Of a DNA stretch of 64,000 nt, positions 48,158-59,813 are shown one piece after another (position 1 is the stretch's first letter; each line of letters opens with the position of its first letter). The DNA is taken from positions 90,878,221-90,942,220 of the forward strand of contig OZ005734.1 in the NCBI GenBank assembly GCA_963930755.1, given 5' to 3'. A model generated the notes under the pieces. That model was not told where the DNA came from. It saw only the letters and a list, made by a program, of their open reading frames with translations, and did no database searches. The DNA comes from Eudasyphora cyanicolor. Its lineage: Eukaryota > Arthropoda > Insecta > Diptera > Muscidae. The position numbers and the translations under genes are program-made.

Positions 48158-48219
48158 GTTGAAATATTTTGTAAATTTTGCCACTCTTCTCAGAAAAGAC
48201 CCATTCTAAAATTGGTTTA
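48158..48219 (-). other. Cryptic exon 2 in family L copy 1
   Basis: 62-nt block bounded by AG and GTAAGT on the reverse strand, reading KPILEWVFSEKSGKIYKIFQ in the frame that joins exon 3 without a shift. The right-arm equivalent (58052-58113) is also 62 nt, open, with intact splice sites. Confidence 0.45.
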
Positions 48220-48420
48220 CTAAAAAAATTAAAAAAGATAGTTATATGTATAACATATTATTAATAATAAATTTCTATATTGCCACAAATAATTTTACAT
48301 TTCTGCATTATGCGCTGGTATTTTTAATAAATAAGTACTTTCAATTAAAATGTATTTTGTTCATTTTGTAATTGCCAATAAGATGTTAATTTCAGGATAA
48401 TAATATTATTTTTCACGTAC

Positions 48421-48566
48421 CTAAACATTTTCCCATTGTCTCTTTCAGTATTACAAAATCTATTACTCACATTTTTGTCATCCATTTGACACAAATCTCT
48501 TCACAGGACTTACAAACAAGATCTCCTTCAAAAACGCATGTACATCGCCATAAATAACATACAGCA
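48421..48566 (-). other. Cryptic exon 1 in family L copy 1 (Cys-rich)
   Basis: Reverse-strand reading CTCVFEGDLVCKSCEEIC, with C-x2-C spacing like a small zinc finger, then a frame break, then NRFCNTERDNGKMF up to a GTACGTG donor. I do not recognise the protein. The right-arm copy has the Helitron inserted just upstream. Confidence 0.35.
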
Positions 48567-49435
48567 AAAATAACTATAACACACGCACTCCCTTATCACA
48601 GAGATCGATGGTGACGCCGACGGCATAACCACATGCATACACACATGTACACGACGGTTTCATTTGTTGTTGTTGCTATGCTTTAGCAAAAATAACTGTT
48701 AACAGCCCATATTAAAATTATTTTCGGTGCAATATGCACGTATGTATGCACGTATACTTACATATTCACAGCAATCAAATTTTTTCACAATCCGCGTTCC
48801 GAAAACAGACAACCGTTTCCTTCCATCGCTTGTAAATAACTGACGATTTGAAAGAAAACGAAGAACTGTTCTCTATTTTCTCTTCTAGCATTTCATAACA
48901 AATATTGATTCACAAATTACCAAACAAAACTGATTCTCCGAGCGAGAGAGGGAGGGAGAGATTGTATAATTCTCTCGTATGTATTCTTAAAAATAATGAC
49001 AATAGTCATAAAATTTATTACCAAGACAGCCTTTCCTTTAAGGGGAGCATAGCCTTAAATTTATTACTCAAATATCTCATACTGTTAATTAAGTCCGATT
49101 CGGCATTAAAACTATGACATGTCTACGTCGTAGAGTTAATGTAGAAAATCCTTTAAAGTATTGAAATATTACTTAAAATAATGCGGATTGTCACAAAAAT
49201 AATGATTTTTTTCTTTAATTTAAATGCGTACATTTAAAGAAGCGCGTACACAAAGCTAATGATTAGATAGACATTAATTCAAATTCAAAAAACTTTATAT
49301 TAAGGAAAATTTCGTAAAAAACGTGTAAATTTTCATTATTTTAATGAAAATTGTCATTGAATTGATGCCGAGGTAGCATACTTAATATAAGAATGTGTCA
49401 TCATTAGTTTTATTACTATTTTTTTTTTCAGTGTA

Positions 49436-50045
49436 CACAGTCCGTTGACATAACCCCAACCACATTTTGACCACAGCCCACAAATTTTCAATTGGAATTA
49501 GGTCGAAACTTGTGCTGGCCATTCTGGAAGTTGAAATTTATGTTACCACAACCATTTTTCACTATTTTGGAAGTGTGCTGGGATACACGTCTTGCTGAAA
49601 CACAACATCCTCAACAGGGTAATGACTCACCTCTGCAAAATCCGGTAAATTTGATTTCAAAATATGATGCCAACATGATACTCTTGTTGATCACCAGCTG
49701 CCAAGTGCGCCACCACGTAAAGCATTCTCATATCATAAGCTTCCTCCTCCATGCTTAACGGTTTGCTTGACTTGAGGGTTTTTGAATAATTTCATAAGGC
49801 TGTTAATTTTTGTTTAAACTGGGCATATAACACTTTTCCAGCCACCAATCCTTCTATTTACGCGGGTCTTACAGAATTCCAACCGCTTCTTAATTTTTTT
49901 TGTAAGACAAATCTTTTTTTTCTTGACTGCTGCCTCGAACCCAGTTCTTTGTATTTGTTGTTATTACTTTTTCAAAATTTAATTTACGGTGTTTTGTCCG
50001 TAAGAAAGTAAATAATAAGTGCTGACAATTTTATAACGTTTGGAC
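49436..50045 (-). pseudogene. Tc1-like transposase remnant
   Basis: Reverse strand: HTSKIVKKWLWKHKFQLPEW then PIENLWAVVKMWLG in the next frame, i.e. the PKHTS...PQSPDLNPIENLW region of Tc1 transposases with the third acidic residue area, frameshifted. Further traces run to about 50045. Confidence 0.8.
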
Positions 50046-50062
50046 TAACAATACTATTTTTA

Positions 50063-50286
50063 CTGAATAAAATAGAAAAAAATATTACCACATACCAAAT
50101 TTGAAGTCAATCGGTTACTTTCTTACTGACAGACAGACAGACGGACGGACATTGCTCATTCGACTTAAAATGACCCAAAACGGTTTTCCTCCGAACATAC
50201 TTGGGGTCTTAGGTCACTCCTTCGATGTGTTACACTTTTTTCCGTAGAAAATGATATATACCCTCGTCACACTAAAGTGAGGGTAT
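50063..50286 (+). repeat. D1 3' end
   Basis: From AAAAAAATATTACCACATAC through GACAGACAGACAGACGGACG and ATGACCCAAAACGG to CACACTAAAGTGAGGGTATA. Only the last 220 bp of D1 is present. Confidence 0.85.
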
Positions 50287-50289
50287 AAA

Positions 50290-50995
50290 AATAGTATCGC
50301 GTCATTTGCTTCTCAACTTGAGTTTATTTTGCCGCACTGTGTTATTTTATTACATTTTTAAAAAGCCAGCATAGCACGCTAACGAAGAAAACACTGTCTA
50401 TTTGAAAATCTATGAATAGATGTAAAAGTTATGAGCCATTTTGTAAATGTTAGAGAAATTCAATTCAAAAAATCTTGTTTCATATTTTTTGTTTTTATAT
50501 GATGTTTTTGCTTATATTGAATTCGTCATAAGTGAGACATTTCACTTGTATTTTATTTTTTATGTCAGACATTATAAAATTATAGAGAGGACGAGGTTTT
50601 ATGGCCGTTCGTAACCCTTCATAAAACATGATATGCAATGTGAGAGCTATATTGGATGAGATCCGCTCAGGTAGAGGGTCATTCAACAATATTTGTGGTT
50701 TTTTATTTATGAGGTTTCCATTCAGTTACGCCTTTTAGGGGCATGGACATACCAATCGTATAAACAGGTAGTAAAATGATATGTACGCAATACAAAGTAG
50801 TACGCGGCAGTCTTGAAAATATTGGTTTTCTACGTTCGAAGCAAACTATGTATATGTCAGCTACAGGTACTGCAACCTATGTACCTTAAACCCGAAATTT
50901 ATGAATGAGATTTCTTATTAATAAATTAGTGTAATTCAGCGCCTTAAAGAGATAAGTCGATTTTCTGAAAAATATTATAAAGTTATATTTCGAAG
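50290..50995. other. No gene recognised
   Basis: Mostly AT-rich. A 64-codon reverse frame at 50495-50689 (NDPLPERISSNIALTLHIMF) has plausible protein composition but no recognised motif. Confidence 0.4.
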
Positions 50996-50996
50996 T

Positions 50997-52768
50997 ATGA
51001 GTAAAAGGCAAAGAACTTTTCAATGTGTAAATGATCCCGACAATTTCTGCTACATCTGCGGAAAATATGTAATTAAAAAAATTGCCGTGAGTTTAGTAAA
51101 ATAATAGAAGAAATATATGTGCAATATTTGGAAATATATGTTCAAGATTTGGAACTGGCCAAAGATAAGGCAGAACTACTTGCATCTCGGATGAAACAGT
51201 ACCATATTTTGGCCCCAGATGTTAACATATCATATTATAGAGTCCGTGATATACCTTACAAACAATTTTATACAACTGTGGATAACATATGCTTTTGCAA
51301 GGACATTCCCAGATTGTTCGAGGAACTTAATTTGTTGACAGCAGTAAAGAATGTTTGAAAGCAGAACTTTTGCACAACGGAAATCAGAAACAGTCGATTC
51401 CCATTGCTCATGCTGTCAACACTAATGGTGTTTTCTTTTCTAAAAAAAGATGTTGCCCTGTCAGAGAGCAGCATAGTAATAATGTCGCCTACGCCTTCCT
51501 GTACTGCTGCATTTTTTATAGTCAGAATCGATAACAAAAATGCGAAAAACCAGCCTTCTAACTCACTAAAAGTAAACTAAAAACAAAGAATACTCCACGG
51601 CGCCGCCTAAATAAAGCATCTAACCAAACTTCATTATAAAAAGGCACGCACGGACACACGCGGGTATTTAGGATATTCGCTCAACGCCGAAAAAACATCT
51701 GTTTTGTAGGGCAGCATCCACCCCTTCGATTAAATACAGGGCTGAAATGTTGCATTTTTGCCCCGCGCAAGTGCGATATTTTTCACAAAAGAAAACGAAA
51801 CCCTTTCACAGTGCAGCATTTATTTTACAATCGAAGACAAAAAGGTATTTTTGGGGCGAAAGGCATAAAAAATTTAGCATTTTTTTGGCACAAAAGAAAA
51901 CACCATAAGGAATCATACGAAACAATGGCTAAATTGATAAAATACATAAAATAGGAACAACATGACTGAAAAATTGGTTGCTATTTAAAAGTAGTTGGGA
52001 TGTTATGTGGAATGCAAGGCGGATATACAAAATATTGCGTTTTTTTATGCATCTGGTATGCCGAGCTCGCGAAAATCATTACAGAAGAAAGAAACTGCCA
52101 ACAAGAAAAGACTTACATTGGGTGAAAATAACATAAAATACACACATCTCGTCCAAAAAGAAAACATTATTTTGCCACCACTGCATATTAAGCTGGGGCT
52201 CTTTAAAAATTTTGTAAAAGCCTTAAGGAAAGATGGCAATTCACTCTCATATTTAAAAAATTTTTTTAAAAGTCTTTCTTTTCAAAAAATCGAAGAAGGC
52301 GTTTTTGATGGGCCTAAAATAAGGAAACTGATGAAAGATGTAAATTTCGAATCATATTTGACGTCGGATGCAATTGCAGCATGGAGGTCGTTTAAGCTTG
52401 TGGTTTCAAATTTCTTTGGATCCCATAAAAGCTCGCAGTATGAAACAATGATTAATGATTTGTTGAAAAATTATGAAAAAATTGGTAAGAAATATATTTT
52501 TCTATATTTATGTATATAACACATATGTATGTATTCTTCTAACTTATTTTTCGCTTTATGTATTCCAACAGGTGTAAATACCTATGTCCCTAAAAATGCA
52601 TTTCTTGCATTTTCATTTAAACTTTATCCCCGAGAATCTCGGCGACGAACTTGGCGAAAGGTTTCACCAAGAAATGAAGTCCATCGAGCGGCGTTACCAA
52701 GGGCACTGGGATGAAAGAATGATGGGAGATTATATTTGGTTCCTCATTAGAACTCACAATTACTTCTA
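50997..52768 (+). pseudogene. Arthropod transposon gene of the LPPLHIKLG / GERFHQ family
   Basis: Collinear with a protein family abundant in insect and other invertebrate genomes, usually annotated as uncharacterised. Seen in order: MSKRQRTFQCVNDPDNFCYI with a CYICGK finger (50997-51100); AKDKAELLASRMKQYHILAP (51145-51210); FVDSSKECLKAELLHNG (51338-51390); GYTKYC.FLC (52019-52050); LPPLHIKLGLFKNFVKAL (52172-52225); then a GT..AG intron (about 52484-52570) and MSLKMHFLHFHLNF, ENLGDELGERFHQEMKSIE and MMGDYIWFLIR (52584-52750). Stops, frameshifts, an N-terminal deletion and a 482-bp MITE inactivate it. The E of GERFHQE is a candidate catalytic residue by conservation only. Confidence 0.8.
51425..51906. 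mobile_element. 482-bp MITE, copy 2, inside the transposon gene
   Basis: Begins ATGGTGTTTTCTTTT and ends AAAAGAAAACACCAT (15-bp TIR). Reverse complement of 9736-10216. It separates the HAVNTN and GYTKY parts of the host transposon frame. Confidence 0.8.
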
Positions 52769-52789
52769 ATGAAACTTGTACATGTAAAT

Positions 52790-53650
52790 AAACTCAAATG
52801 TATATAATATAAATAAAAGTAAAAAATAAAATCGCCATTTAAACTGAAATTAAAAAAAAAGATTTTTTGAAATTATCTTACCTCTACCAAAAAAAGCTAT
52901 AATTTCTTTAGATTTATCAATAAATTTTTTCAAATAGGCATTATTTTCTTCGCTAGGATGCAAACTTTTAAAAAATAAAAAAAAATATATTTTTCTATTT
53001 TTTTTCGGCCCAGGATTTTTGTTTTTTTTTTTAAATCTACTTTTTCCAGTTTGTTTAATGACTGTTACTAAACCACTGTTTCTAAGTGAAAAAGGTATTT
53101 CCAACATTTGTAGCCCAAATTAATAGCTTCAATTTAACATATAAGTCGACCTTATCGGGCATATACTCCAAAAATTATTGTGCAAATACTAAGGGTACCT
53201 TTGACGATAATAGTATTTTTAATAACAATTTTTTTAAAAAAAATGTATCCATAAAAAAAATAAAAATATTGTTATGTCGCCCTTTATTTGCGAGTTTATT
53301 CAGGTACCCCTATGAGGTATATGTCAAGCTACTCAGATAAAATAAAATAACAAATAAAATTAAGAAAAATTTGTTGTGTAGTGTTAACTTTTTATGTTTG
53401 TAAATTTCTTTGAAATTCTGCAGATCCTTAAAATAAAGTCTACAAGGCCTTTAATCGCCGCCTCTGTTTCAATTCACACATTAAAATAGTTCATAAACGT
53501 TGTCCTCGTTTGCCGCGATATAATTTAGTTTTCTATTGCTCCTATTGCCATTACAAACAAGACTATGTGTATTCTTCGTTTGAATTTGGAAAATGTTGTC
53601 TTCCCTGGCGTTCTTGCTGTTGTTATTGTTATGAACGAAATTAATCCGTG
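52790..53650. other. No gene recognised
   Basis: A- and T-rich spacer; runs of A or T near 52850 and 53000 and no protein motifs. Confidence 0.45.
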
Positions 53651-53654
53651 AGGG

Positions 53655-53990
53655 TAGAAAATGTAAAACGAGTGAAGAGAGGCTACAGTCGAGTGGGACC
53701 GACTATATAATTGCCTACGTCACCCTAAATATCTTGACAAGGCACTATAAGTTTGTTTTGGGGCAGATGTTTGTGATAGCTACAAATAATGTAGCTAGAC
53801 TCATCTTAAAGCATACCAATTGCCTTAAAATTGGTGGAAATCTCTTCAGATTAGGTTATATCTCTCATATATTTGTACAAACAGATTTGAGGTATATGCG
53901 TTATATAAGACGCATTTGCCATTTGACAGTAGTTTCCTCTCTAGTACGAGGAGATATTTTTACCTATTAGGTCGTATTTTGACCAAATTT
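53655..53990 (+). repeat. D4-like repeat fragment
   Basis: GAGAGGCTACAGTCGAGTGG followed by GACCGACTATATAATTGCC: the hairpin-containing 5' head of a family related to D1 (AGTCG...CGACT stem). Further text includes TTGGTGGAAATCTCTTCAG, shared with 44130. Confidence 0.55.
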
Positions 53991-53999
53991 GTTTAGCTT

Positions 54000-54640
54000 C
54001 CTTACAGGTGTCAATTCCAGTCCATCTCTTATTGGACTGCCTGACTGCCTTTTGGCGCACCAATATATTCAAATTTTTCGAGAATTTGTAATGTTGTCTC
54101 TTGCCTAGCATGTTCATCGACTTTGTAGTTCCCCGCGATATCCCTATGCTCAGATACCCATATGCGGTATATGTTAGACTGCTCAGCCATCTCGAAACGC
54201 TGAATTAGTCTTATCAGGACTGCAATAACCGCATCTGAGTGGATGTTGTAAACCATAGTGCATTTCTTTAAATGAAGGGACGATTCAATAGTGCCCACCA
54301 GCTCATGCAGGGCCGATTCTGAAGACTTGCCCTTGCTGTAAGCATGTTTTCTCGACAAGATTTTTACATCCAGGGTCTCTCTAATGAAATAGTATAAGAG
54401 CTTTTATAGACCTCTTAATAGGAACGAGAACAGACTAATTGGCCTAGTGAGTGATATCATTCCCGCTTTGGGTATGAATACCGGTTTGGTGTACCTCCAT
54501 CGATTGGAGATATACGAGATCTTAATGTAACCCTTATATATTTTCTCCAGCCAGGGCATGATGCACTTCACCATGTTATGCAATTTCTATTGGCGAAATG
54601 CCATCCAGTTTAGTCTGGGTTTAAAATCGACGTTTGTCGT
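54000..54640 (-). pseudogene. LOA-like LINE fragment with internal deletion
   Basis: Reverse strand: VFIPKAG-type segment near 54475, then KHAYSKGKSSESALHELVG and NIHSDAVIAVLIRL (RT palm), joined directly to NIYRIWVSEHRDIAGNYKVD, an RNase H signature. The middle of RT is missing. Related to the copy at 37021-37345. Confidence 0.8.
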
Positions 54641-55524
54641 CCATTCACTGAAAAAAAAAAATAGTAATAAAACTAATGATGACACATTCTTATATTAAGT
54701 ATGCTACCTCGGCATCAATTCAATGTCAATTTTCATTAAAATAATGAAAATTTACACGCTTTTTACGAAATTTTCCTTAATATACAGTTTTTTGAATTTG
54801 AATTAATGTATATCAAATAATTAGTTTTGTGTAAGCGCTTCTTTAAATTTACGCATTTAAATTAAAGAAAAAAATCATTATTTTTGTGACAATCCGCATT
54901 ATTTTAAGTAATATTTCAATACTTTTAAGGATTTTCTACATTAACACTACGACGTAGACATGTCATAGTTTTAATGCCGAATCGGACTTAATTAACAGTA
55001 TGAGATATTTGAGTAATAAATTTAAGGCTATGCTCCCCTTAATGGAAAGGCTGTCCTGGAAATAAATTTTATGACTATTGTCATTATTTTTAAGAATACA
55101 TACGAGAGAATTATACAATCTCTCCCTCCCTCTCTCGCTCGGAGAATCAGTTTTGTTTGGTAATGTGTGAAACAATAATTGTTATGGAATGCTAGAAGAG
55201 AAAATAGAGAACAGTTCTATTGTTCGTTTTCTTTTAAATCGTCAGTTATTTACAAGCGATGGATGGAAACGGTTGTCTGTTTTCGGGACGCGGATTGTGA
55301 AAAAATTTGGTTGCTGTGAATATGTAAGTATACGTGCATACATACGTGCATATTGCACCGAAAATAATTTTAATATGTGCTCTTAACAGTTATTTTTGCT
55401 AAAGTATAGCAACAACAACAAATGAAACCGTCGTGTACATGTCTGTATGCATGTGGTTAGCCGTCGGCGTCACCATCGATCTCTGTGATAAGGGAGTGCG
55501 TGTGTCATAGTTATTTTTGCTGTA

Positions 55525-57711
55525 TCTATATATATAAAGAAGAATGTGTGTTTGTTTGTTTGTTGGTTTGTTGGTTTGTTTGTACCGTATAGACGTCTAA
55601 ACGGCTGAACCGATCTTCTTGAAATTTTCACAGAATGTACATGTGTGGGGCGTGGTGAAAATAGGGTACTTGAATTTTCGATATATGAAGTGGGCGTGGC
55701 CCCGCCCACATAAGACAAATTTTAAAATTGAGATATCTTGCACAATTTGTCAGTGAGAGTGCTGCAATTTTGTACATATGTATCTGGTGGCAGTCTACGT
55801 GATTGGTAAAAAATGGGCGGGATCGGACCAATGGGCGTGGCCCCGCCCATATAAGCCAAATTTTGAATTTGAGATATCTTGCACAATTTGTTAGCGAGAG
55901 AACTGTAATTTTGTTTATATATATCTGGAGGCAGTCTACGTGATTGGTCCAAAAATGGGCGGGGTCAGACTAATGGGCGTGGCCCCGCCCCATTAAGCTA
56001 AATTTTGAAATCGAGATATCTTGCACAATTTGTTAGCAAGAGAGCTGTAATTTTGTGTATATATATCTGCTGGAGACTTACGTGATTGGTCAAAAAATGG
56101 GCGGGATCGGACCAATGGGCGTGGCCCCGCCCATATTAGCCAAATTTTGAATTTGAGATATCTTGCACAATTTGTTAGTGAGAGAACTTGAAATTTGTAT
56201 ATATATATATGGAGGCAGTCTACGTGATTGGTCCAAAAATGGGCGGGGTCGGACTAATGGGCGTGGCCCCGCCCCTTTAAGCCACATTTTGAAATCGAGA
56301 TATCTGACACAATTTGTTAGCGAGAGAGCTGTAATTTTGTGCATATGTATCTGGTGGCACTCTACGTGATTGGTTCAAAAGTGGACGGAATCGGACCAAT
56401 GGGCGTGGCCCCGCCCATATAAGCCAAGTTTTGAATTTGAGATATCTTGCACAATTTGTTAGTGAGAGAGCTGTAATTTTGGGTAAATATATCTGTTGGC
56501 GACCTACGTGATTGGTCCAAAAATGGGCGGAATCAGACGAATGGGCGTGGCCCCGCCCATATAAGCCAAATTTTGAAATTGAGATATCTTGCACAATTTT
56601 TTAACTAGAGTGCTGTAATGTTGTACATATGTATCTGGTGGCAGTCTACGTGATTCGTCCAAAAATGGGCGGGATATGACCAATGGGCGTGGCCCCGCCC
56701 TTATAAACCAAATTTTTAAATTGACATATATTGCACAATTTGTTAGGGAGGGTACTGTAATATTGTACATACGTATTGGTGGTAGTGTACTTAATTGGTC
56801 CAAAAATGGGCGGGATTGGACCAATGGGCGTTGCCCCGCCCATATAAGCCAAATTTTGAATTTGAGATATCTTGCACAATTTGTTAGCGAGAGAGCTGTA
56901 ATTTTGTGCAACTGTATCTGGTGGCAGTCTTCGTGATTGGTCCAAAAATGGGCGGGATTGGACCAATGGGCGTGGCCCCGCCCTTATAAACCAAATTTTT
57001 AAATTGATATATATTGCAAAATTTTTTAGCGAGAGTGCTGTAATGTTGTGCATATGTATTAGGTGGTGGTCTACTAAATTGGTCCAAAAATGGGCGGGAT
57101 CGGCCAATGGGCGTGGCCCCGCCCATATAAGCCAAATTTTGAAATTGAGATATCTTACACAATTTGTTAGCGAGTAATTTGCTGTAATTTTGTGTCATGT
57201 GTCTGGTGGTAGTGTTCGTGATTTGTCCAAATATAGGCGGAATGGGCGTGGCCCCGCCCATATATAAACAACGATTTTAAATTGACATATCTTGCACAAT
57301 TTGTTAGCGAGAGTGCTGTAATTTTTGCATATGTATTAGGTGGTAGTCTAATTGGTTGGTGCAAAAATGGGCGGGATTGGACCAATCGGCGTGGCCCCGC
57401 CAATATAAACCCAATTTTGAAATTGACATAACTCGCACAAATTATTAGCGAGATTACTCTAATTTTGTGCATATATATTAGGTGGCAGTCTACGTGCTTG
57501 GTCCAAAAATGGGCGGGGTCGGACAAATGGGAGTGGCCCCGCCCATATAAGCCAATTAAATTTTGTGTTTGATATATCTTGAGCAATTTGTTAGAGAGAT
57601 CAATGTAATTATGTGCATATATATTTGGTGGCAGTCTACGTAATTAGTCCAAAAATTAACGGGATCGCAAATCTGAAGTCTGGGGCAACGAAGTGGACCG
57701 GGTCCAGCTAG
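55525..57711 (+). mobile_element. Full-length Helitron, 14 tandem units, with preserved empty site
   Basis: TCTATATATATAAAGAAGAA start, TTTGTTTG head, CCGTATAGACGTCTAAACGG, then about 14 units of roughly 142 bp, then CTGGGGCAACGAAGTGG, hairpin GGACCGGGTCC and CTAG at 57708-57711. It sits between A (55524) and T (57712). The left arm shows the uninterrupted site (reverse strand GCTGTATGTTATTTATGG, junction at 48559/48560), so insertion into AT without duplication is directly visible. No Rep/helicase gene. Confidence 0.95.
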
Positions 57712-58051
57712 TGTTATTTATGGCGATGTACAAGCGTTTTTGAAGGAGATCTTGTTTGTAAGTCCTGTGAAGAGATTTGTGCCAAATGGATGATAAAAAT
57801 GTGAGTAATAGATTTTGTAATACTGAAAGAGACAATGGGAAAATATTTAGGTACGTGAAAAATAATATTATTATCCTGAAATAAACATCTTATTGGCAAT
57901 TACAAAATTAACAAAACACATTTTAATTGAAAGTATTTATTTATTAAAAATACCAGCGCATAATGCAGAAATGTAAAATTATTTGTGGCAATATAGAAAT
58001 TTATTATTAATAATATGTTATACATATAACTATCTTTTTTAATTTTTTTAG

Positions 58052-58113
58052 TAAAACAATTGTAGAATGGGTCTTTTGTGAGAAGATTGTCAAATTTTAC
58101 AAAATATTTCAAC
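58052..58113 (+). other. Cryptic exon 2 in family L copy 2
   Basis: 62 nt between AG and GTAAGT, reading KTIVEWVFCEKIVKFYKIFQ. Same length, frame and splice sites as 48158-48219 in the other arm. Confidence 0.45.
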
Positions 58114-59387
58114 GTAAGTATTATATATGAACGGCTGAAATATTTCTCTTAGTTTTCAGCGTTTTCCAATTGTGATATGATAAAATTTATTTGCATTTTT
58201 TTTGTTTATAGATAATTTTATTTGATTTATTTTCAGAAAAAATTTAATTATTTTAATTTTAGATCACGCAATATTTGAAGATAAATGTGATGGATATATG
58301 AAAAATGCAGTGCTGAATGACATTTATAAATTACAACAAATAAGTGAGATTTGGAAACAATATTTGTAAGTATTATGTATTTCTGAACAAATATATTTTA
58401 TTTGAAAATGAAGAAATTTAATTTGGAACGCATATATTAATGTGTTAGAACAAAATATATTTGCGAACTGACGTTCACATATAAAATACGTGTTTTCACA
58501 CAAACAAAGTTATTGTTAAAAAGTTTTCCAAATATAATTTATTTAAAAAGATGTTTTCCTTTTTTGAATTTTAGTTTAAATTTTTCCTTGATTTCGTGTT
58601 CATAATGGCTTCATAAGTACTTCATAATTAAACCTGCTGTTAGATTAGGCCCGTTTGGTCTAATTTTTGTATCGTTTCCTTTATAAACGGTAATATATGT
58701 ATGTATAAATATTGCCTTATAATTTGGTCCAAGGGATATTTTTGTTTTACTAAAGTCAAAATAATAAGCGTTTTTGCTCAAAAATAATTGTAAATAAGCT
58801 GCTTTCTTTTCACGAAGTATTGAATAAATATAAAATATTGTCTTCCATATTCATTTTATATGAAAATTTAATGTTGACCAAATGGACTCTTAATCTAGGA
58901 TTCGTACAGATTTGCCAGGGTTAAGAATGTCATAAGCAGCATTAGCTTTTGTTTTACAGAAGTAATTTTTAATAAGATTTTGAAGTTTTGTTTGCTAACA
59001 AAACTTAAGATTTTAACATCTAAGTCACGATTGATTTTTTTGAGAAAATTATTTTTAATAACTCAATTTATATGAAAAATGTCACTTTCGCCACTTTCAA
59101 AACAATCAGTTTCTATTATTAATAATATCTTACATACATATTTTTTTTAACTTTTAGTACAGCAAATTTTGTATGGATCTATTATGAGAATTTGTGTCGT
59201 AGAAGAATGACTAAATATTTCAGTGTAAGTAAGTATATTCCAAATCTTTTAATATATCTCTTATCTTTCAACATTTTGTGACAGTTATATGATAAAATTT
59301 ATTTTAATACTTTATCGTATATAAATCATTCTGTTTGATTTCTATTCAAATTATTTTTATTTCAGTTCGCGCAATTGAACTTTATTT

Positions 59388-59813
59388 TGTAGCGCAAATC
59401 TAATGTCACTGATACCGACACACAGTTAACTAAAAGAGGATATCAAATTACCTCGACATGCAGACAGTCACTGTCCCATGTGAAGGTTGTTCATTGACGT
59501 TGGAATTTGACGACGCCAACATAAATGCATATTTTGAATAGGAATAGTACATACATACATATATAAGTAAATATATTAATATGTAAATTAACATTAAGTA
59601 AATCCATAAGAATAGTATGTACATACATATATATATATTAATACGTTAATCAGCGTTAAGTAAATCCATTTGAATATGGTATAAAAGGGAGGCATTTCGC
59701 TTCCCAAAAATCAATTGTCAATTGTCAAGATATCATCAAGTAATAAAAACGGGCGACTAAAGTTGCCCTCAAAAAAATACAAACCATTCATTTACTACGT
59801 CCAATCATTTACA
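59388..59813 (+). repeat. 5' LTR of the mdg1/412-like element
   Basis: 426 bp, starting TGTAGCGC (TGTAG is the start of mdg1 and 412 LTRs) and ending CATTTACA directly before the primer-binding site. The left limit is fixed by comparison with the other arm. Confidence 0.8.
59680..59688 (+). promoter_or_regulatory. LTR TATA box
   Basis: TATAAAAGG, with an initiator-like ATCAATTG at about 59710 some 30 bp downstream. A poly(A) signal AATAAA follows at 59742-59747, as expected for a U3-R-U5 order. Confidence 0.7.

Larger units (their letters stand above)
45988..49433. mobile_element. 3.4-kb TIR element with TA target duplication (family L), copy 1
   Basis: Left end CACTAAAAAAAAAGCG, right end ...TTTTTTTTTTCAGTG (reverse complement CACTGAAAAAAAAAA); both are followed outward by TA (45986-45987 and 49434-49435). 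The inside holds two diverged tandem units of about 1.2-1.4 kb (homologous stretches 46870-47150 and 48005-48290), each with exon-like blocks on the reverse strand. Words such as GGAACGCATATATTAA link it to MITE family C, which may be its deletion derivative. The superfamily is unknown; TA duplication and CACTG-like ends suggest a Tc1/mariner-related or other TA-targeting group. Confidence 0.6.
46863..49433 (-). repeat. Left arm of a 2.57-kb inverted repeat
   Basis: Its reverse complement is collinear with 54646-59387 once the Helitron at 55525-57711 is removed (2571 against 2555 bp). Homology is high throughout, including the inner ends CACTGAAAAAAAAAA. Confidence 0.9.
54646..59387 (+). repeat. 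Right arm of the inverted repeat (family L, copy 2)
   Basis: Starts CACTGAAAAAAAAAAATAG and runs collinear with the reverse complement of 49433-46863, interrupted by the Helitron (55525-57711) and cut at 59387 by an LTR retrotransposon; the rest of the element should lie beyond the window. The inner flank is TT instead of TA. Confidence 0.88.

Noticed and set aside
48905..49117. 70-codon frame repeated in both inverted arms (49117 and 54963 sides)
   Set aside because: Shared because the arms are copies; the frame contains a GAGAGAGGGAGGG-type simple repeat and shows no motif.
53086..53340. 84-codon Asn/Lys/Phe-rich frame
   Set aside because: Composition follows the local AT bias; no motif or repeat relation.
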